DNA from: Coriobacteriales bacterium
GTDB lineage: Bacteria > Actinomycetota > Coriobacteriia > Coriobacteriales > UBA8131
NCBI GenBank assembly: GCA_031256575.1
Contig: JAIRQI010000006.1
Location: 1 to 10,633 of the forward strand
Length of the DNA stretch: 10,633 nucleotides
Direction of reading: 5' to 3'
The notes beneath the pieces were generated by a model. It was given only the letters and a program-made list of their open reading frames with translations. It was not told the origin of the DNA and did no database searches. Shown here in pieces: positions 6,822 to 10,633 of this stretch (its first letter is position 1; the number at the start of each line of letters is the position of its first letter). The position numbers and the translations under genes were made by a program.

Positions 6822-6851
6822 ATAATGGAAAGCCTTTTGGCTTTCCATTAT
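6822..6851 (+). terminator. Strong hairpin, probable terminator of the infC operon
   Basis: ATAATGGAAAGCC (6822-6834) and GGCTTTCCATTAT (6839-6851) form a perfect 13-bp stem with a TTTT loop, 94 bases after the rplT stop. The following TAGCAGG is not T-rich, so the U-tract must come from the T/A-rich base of the stem. The near-symmetry means it could work in both directions. Confidence 0.6.
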
Positions 6852-7027
6852 TAGCAGGTACGCCGACTAAAACAGCAGCTCAGGGCGGTGAATACGTTAA
6901 TCGACAGTAGGTCTGAGCTATGATTCTACCAGCTTTCAGGCTTGCTTCGGGCGCTTTCTCAGATGGCCTGTTAATGCGTTCTTTTGCCGACTTTAATAAT
7001 GGTTTTCAGTGGTTCATATGTATAGCC

Positions 7028-7040
7028 TGTGTTACTATTC
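7028..7040 (+). promoter_or_regulatory. Extended -10 promoter for ftsZ
   Basis: TGTGTTACTATTC places TGT directly before TACTAT (7033-7038). The -35 region is poor (TGGTTC or GGTTCA). Transcription would start near 7045, leaving a leader of about 65 bases. It matches the element before infC (5437-5449) at 12 of 13 bases. Confidence 0.5.
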
Positions 7041-7109
7041 AATGTTAGTAGTTTGTGTGTCCGCAGCACCGGGCACTTCTTTTCACAGGTAAATACCGGG
7101 AGGAGTTCT

Positions 7110-8291
7110 ATGCCTGACCTGACAATGACTGGAAGAGATCATCTGGCAGTCATCAAAGTAGTAGGCGTCGGCGGCGGGGGAACCAATGCGGTAAACCGTA
7201 TGGTTGAGGCGGGGATCCGTGGCGTCGAGTTTGTTGCCATCAACACAGACCGACAGGCTCTGTTGATGAGCGACGCTGACCACACCGTACATATCGGTGA
7301 GGATTTGACCCGTGGCTTGGGAGCCGGAGCGAATCCGGAGATAGGGGCCCAGGCTGCTGAAGAGAGCCGCGGTGAGATTCGTGAGGCTCTGAATGGGGCT
7401 GATATGGTCTTCGTCACAGCTGGCGAGGGCGGTGGTACCGGCACCGGTGGAGCACCGGTTGTTGCAGAGATAGCCCGTGATGAGATTGGCGCACTGACGG
7501 TTGGTGTAGTCACCAAGCCCTTCAGCTTCGAAGGCCGAAAACGTCGTCAACAAGCCGAAGACGGAATCGCCCTGCTGGCCAGTAAGGTAGACACCTTAAT
7601 CATCATCCCTAATGACCGCCTGTTGCAGATTGTCGATAAAAAGGTCTCGATGCTGGATGCCTTCCGCATCGCTGACGATATCTTGCGTCAAGGTACCCAG
7701 GGGATAACTGACCTGATTACCATTCCTGGCTTGATTAACCTGGACTTTAACGATGTCCGTGCGGTTATGAAAGATGCCGGTACCGCCATGATGGGTATTG
7801 GAGTGGCTTCCGGTGAGAACCGGGCTGTCGAGGCAGCTACCGCTGCTATCTCCAGCAAGCTCTTTGAGACCACCATCGCTGGTGCCAAGGGTGTCTTAAT
7901 CTCCATCGCTGGTGCTTCTGACATGGCACTGCAAGAAGTTTCCGATGCAGCTGATACTGTCACTGAATCAGCAGACCCGGATGCTCAGATAATCTTTGGC
8001 TCGGTCATTGATGATACTCTAGAAGACCAGCTACGGGTGACAGTCATTGCCACCGGTTTTAGCCGTAGCAATGCCCAATCCAGCCTGGATTTGGGTTTTG
8101 CAGCACCCTTGGGTCGTCGTCAGGCTGAGCGCCAGCCCGATCGCCAACCAGCGGTTGTCGAACAGTTCCCGGTACCCCAGGATGATACCCAGTTCAATGA
8201 GATGGACGGCGAGTATCAAGGCAATCAAGGCCACTCTCCCAGCGTCTTGGATGATGACTATATCCCGGACTTCCTGAAGAGGGATTTCTAG
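7110..8291 (+). CDS. ftsZ: Cell division protein FtsZ
   Basis: The tubulin-like GTPase polymerises into the Z-ring at mid-cell. The 393-residue product shows [14 protein letters not shown] near the N-terminus, the GTP-binding signature GGGTGTG at 107-113, and the synergy-loop NLDFND at 210-215 that completes the GTPase site of the next subunit. The polymerising core ends at about residue 320. A linker of about 55 residues rich in Gln, Arg and Asp leads to the conserved C-terminal peptide [10 protein letters not shown], the site that binds SepF or other anchors. ATG 7110 is chosen because GGGAGGAG (7098-7105) sits just upstream. The frame stays open back to a GTG or TTG near 7029, but that extension would overlap the promoter and matches no FtsZ N-terminus. 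It heads the group ftsZ-yggS-sepF-proC. Confidence 0.98.
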   Translation: MPDLTMTGRDHLAVIKVVGVGGGGTNAVNRMVEAGIRGVEFVAINTDRQALLMSDADHTVHIGEDLTRGLGAGANPEIGAQAAEESRGEIREALNGADMVFVTAGEGGGTGTGGAPVVAEIARDEIGALTVGVVTKPFSFEGRKRRQQAEDGIALLASKVDTLIIIPNDRLLQIVDKKVSMLDAFRIADDILRQGTQGITDLITIPGLINLDFNDVRAVMKDAGTAMMGIGVASGENRAVEAATAAISSKLFETTIAGAKGVLISIAGASDMALQEVSDAADTVTESADPDAQIIFGSVIDDTLEDQLRVTVIATGFSRSNAQSSLDLGFAAPLGRRQAERQPDRQPAVVEQFPVPQDDTQFNEMDGEYQGNQGHSPSVLDDDYIPDFLKRDF

Positions 8292-8472
8292 TAGTACCTG
8301 GCATAAGCTTCGGCCAAGCACAAACCAGGCTGGCTGGTCTAGCAAGTGAAAGGTCTGCTAGGCAGCAGTCTACAGAGTGCTGGTGCTCGTTGACAGTTTA
8401 CTTGCAAGCGGGTGCTTACTGGCTAGGCTGCTAGTTTGCGGGTCATTGGTCGGCAGAGTTGCCGTGCGGGGA

Positions 8473-8528
8473 GCAGTTAGTTGCAGGGTGCAGTAAGTTG
8501 CAGGGAGCTTAAAAGTTGCATGAGCTGC
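8473..8528 (+). repeat. Degenerate short tandem repeat upstream of yggS
   Basis: AGTTGCAGGG occurs at 8479 and 8496, and a diverged AGTTGCATGA at 8514, with periods of 17 and 18 bases. Looser relatives (AGTTTGCGGG near 8430 and AGTTGCCGTG near 8457) extend the pattern upstream. The rest of the 273-base gap between ftsZ and yggS has a TTGACA (8390-8395) without a convincing -10 and no T-tracted hairpin, so read-through from ftsZ is likely. Confidence 0.55.
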
Positions 8529-8564
8529 TGATGATAAACAGCTTGAAGGAGGCGAACCCCTTAG

Positions 8565-9263
8565 TTGGGCAACGCTGATACAAATAGCCGTATCGCTTTG
8601 AATATCCATGAACTTCAGACTGCAATCGCTAAAGCTGCAGAGCGTGCTGGGCGTGATGCCAAAGACATCCGTCTGGTGGCTGTCAGCAAGACGGTCGGTG
8701 ACCAGCAAATCCAAGCTGCCATAACCGCTGGCCTTAAGGAATTCGGCGAGAATCGTAGCAAACAGTTTGCTGAGCGGCAGGCTTCATTCAACGATGTAGC
8801 CTGGCATTTCATCGGCCGCATCCAAACCAACAAAATCAAGGACTTCGTAGGAACAGCTGCGCTGGTGCATTCTGTGGCCTCCGAGCGGGTTTTACGAGCC
8901 ATAGCCAAGCGAGCCGAACAGCTCGGTCTTATCCAGTCATTGTTAATCGAAGTGAATACCGCTCACGAAGCCAGTAAGGACGGTGTTTCTCCCCATGAAT
9001 TACCGAGCCTACTGGAGGTTGCTCAGGATTTGCCAACGGTTCGGGTCCAAGGCCTGATGACCGTCGCGCCAATTGCTTCGGAACTCGAAGTGCAGCGCTG
9101 CTTTGCTGACCTGCGCGAACTGTCAGAGCAGATGCAGCAGAGTTTCGCCGGGGTGACAAACCTGGCTTTAGCTGAGTTATCGATGGGTATGTCCGATGAT
9201 TTCCTTCTCGCCATTCGGGAAGGTGCTACAATATTACGCATTGGAAGGAGCATTTGGCGCTAA
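8565..9263 (+). CDS. yggS: YggS/PROSC family pyridoxal-phosphate homeostasis protein
   Basis: The 232-residue product is a single alanine-racemase-type barrel that binds PLP and buffers its cellular level; no enzyme activity is established for the family. The PLP lysine is K42 in VAVSKTVG. GENRSKQF, WHFIGRIQTNKIK and the closing ELSMGMSDDF plus GATILRIGRSIW are family signatures. The start is TTG at 8565, directly after an in-frame TAG (8562-8564), so nothing longer is possible. GAAGGAGG (8545-8552) is the ribosome site, with a rather long 12-base spacing. Without this TTG, no ATG precedes the conserved block. Position between ftsZ and sepF is the usual one in Gram-positive bacteria, although the link to division is not understood. 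It is likely co-transcribed with sepF, 66 bases downstream. Confidence 0.94.
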   Translation: MGNADTNSRIALNIHELQTAIAKAAERAGRDAKDIRLVAVSKTVGDQQIQAAITAGLKEFGENRSKQFAERQASFNDVAWHFIGRIQTNKIKDFVGTAALVHSVASERVLRAIAKRAEQLGLIQSLLIEVNTAHEASKDGVSPHELPSLLEVAQDLPTVRVQGLMTVAPIASELEVQRCFADLRELSEQMQQSFAGVTNLALAELSMGMSDDFLLAIREGATILRIGRSIWR

Positions 9264-9329
9264 TCAGCTACCACACTTGCAGCTTCTCTAGACACCTGCG
9301 ACGCGGGGTTAAAGCCAAAGGATGACGAA

Positions 9330-10133
9330 ATGGGTATTTGGGACAATCTCAAGGATCGATTGGGTATAGGTGGTCGAGCTGCTGGCTATGACCAGGGTGA
9401 TTTTGGTGATGACTACGAATATGATGCTTATCACGACAGTTATCCCGCGGCCTATGTTGAAGACAGCTATTACGACGAAGGCGAGCTACCTTACGATGAG
9501 CACGCCACGACGCATGCTCCTTTGATTAATATGACCGATATCCGCTCCCAGCCGGTGGCTCTCAGCCGCGGTGCTGGGTCGCGGGAAGACCGCATTGCCA
9601 AGCCAATCGTCCGCGAGCGTCGAGCGGCCACCGTTTCTGGCTTGGCCGATGAAGACTCAGAGGCTTTTCGCGACAGCCTGGCCCGGTCTTCACAGAACTC
9701 GCTGGTCCAGCTGCATACCGAACGCATCCAACTGGAGGCTAATGCCGTGCCTGAATTCAGTGTCCCAGACTCTTCACGCAATAGACGTAGCAATGCTTTA
9801 TCAGAGCCCCTCACGGCTGCTGAGCGATACAACAGTGGATTATCGAGAGGCAATGCCGGGGCAGTGATTCCCCGTAAACCACGCCAAATCGAGGTGCTCA
9901 GGCCGCAGAGTTATGCAGATGCGGAGCAGATCTCGATCAGCTTAAGACAGGGTTCGGCAGTCGTCTTAGACCTGACCAATGTCCGGCCCGAGCTGGCCAA
10001 GCGCATCCTGGACTTCTCCTTCGGAGTAACCTCAGCTTTTGAGGGTACAGTCGACCGTTATGCTGACCGGGTCTACATATTAACCCGCAATGGCATACTA
10101 AGTGATGTGGAGAAAAGCCAGATTAGGCTTTAA
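9330..10133 (+). CDS. sepF: Cell division protein SepF
   Basis: SepF links FtsZ filaments to the membrane and is the main FtsZ anchor in Actinomycetota, many of which lack FtsA. The 267-residue product opens with MGIWDNLKDRLGIGG, a typical amphipathic membrane-binding helix. An acidic, Tyr-rich stretch (about 19-60) and a long variable linker lead to the SepF core at about 187-260. The core reads QIEVLRPQSYADAEQ, SAVVLDLTNV and AKRILDFSFGVTSAFEG, then RVYILTRNG. The linker makes it longer than Bacillus SepF (about 150 residues), which is usual for the actinobacterial type. ATG 9330 has AAAGGATG (9318-9325) upstream. The FtsZ C-terminal peptide encoded in this window ([10 protein letters not shown]) is its expected ligand. 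Confidence 0.95.
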   Translation: MGIWDNLKDRLGIGGRAAGYDQGDFGDDYEYDAYHDSYPAAYVEDSYYDEGELPYDEHATTHAPLINMTDIRSQPVALSRGAGSREDRIAKPIVRERRAATVSGLADEDSEAFRDSLARSSQNSLVQLHTERIQLEANAVPEFSVPDSSRNRRSNALSEPLTAAERYNSGLSRGNAGAVIPRKPRQIEVLRPQSYADAEQISISLRQGSAVVLDLTNVRPELAKRILDFSFGVTSAFEGTVDRYADRVYILTRNGILSDVEKSQIRL

Positions 10134-10238
10134 GAGTGATTGTCAATAAACATGAGGCTAGCGATGCCTGAGCGACAGCAGTTAATGGCTCATACCTAGC
10201 AGCGAATACATAAAAAACAAAGTTAAGGAGTGAAACCT

Positions 10239-10633
10239 ATGGAGGGTTTGCAGGAACGTCTAGGAAAGCTAGCTATTATTGGCGGAGGACAAATGGGGGA
10301 GGCAATTGTCGCTGGTCTGGTACATGGGGCTTTATTCGATGCAGACAACGTCTATGTGGCAGAGCCTTTTGAGAATCGTCGAGAGCTGTTGAGCGAACAG
10401 TATGGGGTGCATTGTGTTGAAGACGGCTCTATGATTGACAATCCAGAGACCGTCATCTTGGCTGTCAAGCCTCAGATATTCAGGGATGTCGCAGCAGAGC
10501 TGGCAGAGCTTGCTAGCTTTAGCCCGAAACGGGTGGTGAGCATTGCTGCTGGTATATCTACCGCGGTGATGCTGGAGTATTTTACAGACTGTGCAGTGGT
10601 GCGGGTGATGCCGAACATCAACCTCATTGTATC
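10239..10633 (+). CDS. proC: Pyrroline-5-carboxylate reductase (3' partial)
   Basis: This enzyme uses NAD(P)H to reduce pyrroline-5-carboxylate to proline, the last step of proline synthesis, in the cytoplasm. About 131 codons are present before the window ends. The N-terminal Rossmann fold shows LAIIGGGQMGEAIVAGL. TVILAVKPQ, VVSIAAGIS and VVRVMPN are the conserved ProC blocks in the right order. After MPN the sequence reads INLIV, where most ProC proteins have TPxxV. ATG 10239 has AAGGAG (10225-10230) eight bases upstream, and TAA closes the frame at 10224-10226; GTG 10230 is the only other possible start and overlaps that ribosome site. The gap of 105 bases after sepF contains no clear terminator, so co-transcription with the division genes is possible. 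Confidence 0.93.
   Translation, partial: MEGLQERLGKLAIIGGGQMGEAIVAGLVHGALFDADNVYVAEPFENRRELLSEQYGVHCVEDGSMIDNPETVILAVKPQIFRDVAAELAELASFSPKRVVSIAAGISTAVMLEYFTDCAVVRVMPNINLIV

Larger units (their letters stand above)
6728..7109. other. Intergenic region between rplT and ftsZ
   Basis: No credible gene is seen in these 382 bases. The first part holds two inverted repeats that probably end the rplT transcript (6738-6774 and 6822-6851). The middle has a 7-bp inverted repeat, AGCTCAG (6877-6883) with CTGAGCT (6913-6919), of unknown role. The last part carries an extended -10 promoter and the ftsZ leader. A 16-codon ATG frame at 7042-7092 has no ribosome site and is not called. Confidence 0.6.

Noticed and set aside
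7042..7092. 16-codon leader frame before ftsZ
   Set aside because: No ribosome site, and the predicted transcript start falls at or after its ATG.
7029..7109. Extension of ftsZ by 27 codons to a non-ATG start
   Set aside because: It would cover the promoter core, matches no FtsZ N-terminus, and the ATG at 7110 has a strong ribosome site.
8390..8395. TTGACA hexamer as a yggS promoter
   Set aside because: No acceptable -10 element lies 16-18 bases downstream.
1..10633. Mobile element, phage, CRISPR, toxin-antitoxin or defence genes
   Set aside because: All recognised genes are core or metabolic functions in one orientation; no transposase, integrase, spacer array or tRNA-linked attachment site was seen.

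Overview
The window looks like chromosomal core DNA of an anaerobic, moderate-GC member of the Actinomycetota, most plausibly class Coriobacteriia. This is inferred from three things: a four-domain ribosomal protein S1 with a long acidic tail, the order ftsZ-yggS-sepF-proC, and a large multi-cofactor iron-sulfur/flavin oxidoreductase typical of anaerobes. Every recognised gene lies on the + strand. No tRNA, rRNA, insertion sequence, CRISPR array or phage gene is visible.

Bases 1-3485 hold the 3' part (at least 1160 codons) of a large fusion. It joins a GltD-like FAD/NAD(P) oxidoreductase to two ferredoxin-type 4Fe-4S clusters and a NuoG/formate-dehydrogenase-like molybdopterin-fold domain that appears to lack the metal-ligand Cys/Sec. 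A 36-bp in-frame tandem repeat interrupts the flavin domain. After 277 bases, which include a good -35/-10 promoter, comes rpsA (TTG start; four S1 domains plus an Ala/Glu tail with a 21-bp repeat).

Bases 5395-5616 form a hairpin-rich leader for the translation operon infC-rpmI-rplT. It carries an extended -10 promoter, a hairpin that could act in an antiterminator, and a 12-bp terminator-like hairpin just before the infC ribosome binding site. infC itself appears to start at an ATA codon, consistent with the known autoregulation of IF3 through non-canonical starts. infC and rpmI overlap by 23 bases.

Bases 6728-7109 carry two inverted repeats (a probable end of the rplT transcript) and an extended -10 promoter for ftsZ whose 13-base core is almost identical to the one before infC. 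The cell-division group follows: ftsZ (Z-ring GTPase), yggS (PLP-homeostasis protein), sepF (membrane anchor of FtsZ), and the 5' part of proC (proline synthesis), which runs off the window.

The window is mostly ordinary core genome. The parts most worth a second look are the fused redox enzyme with its repeat insertion and degenerate Mo site, the ATA-started infC with its probable attenuator leader, and the promoter core shared by infC and ftsZ.
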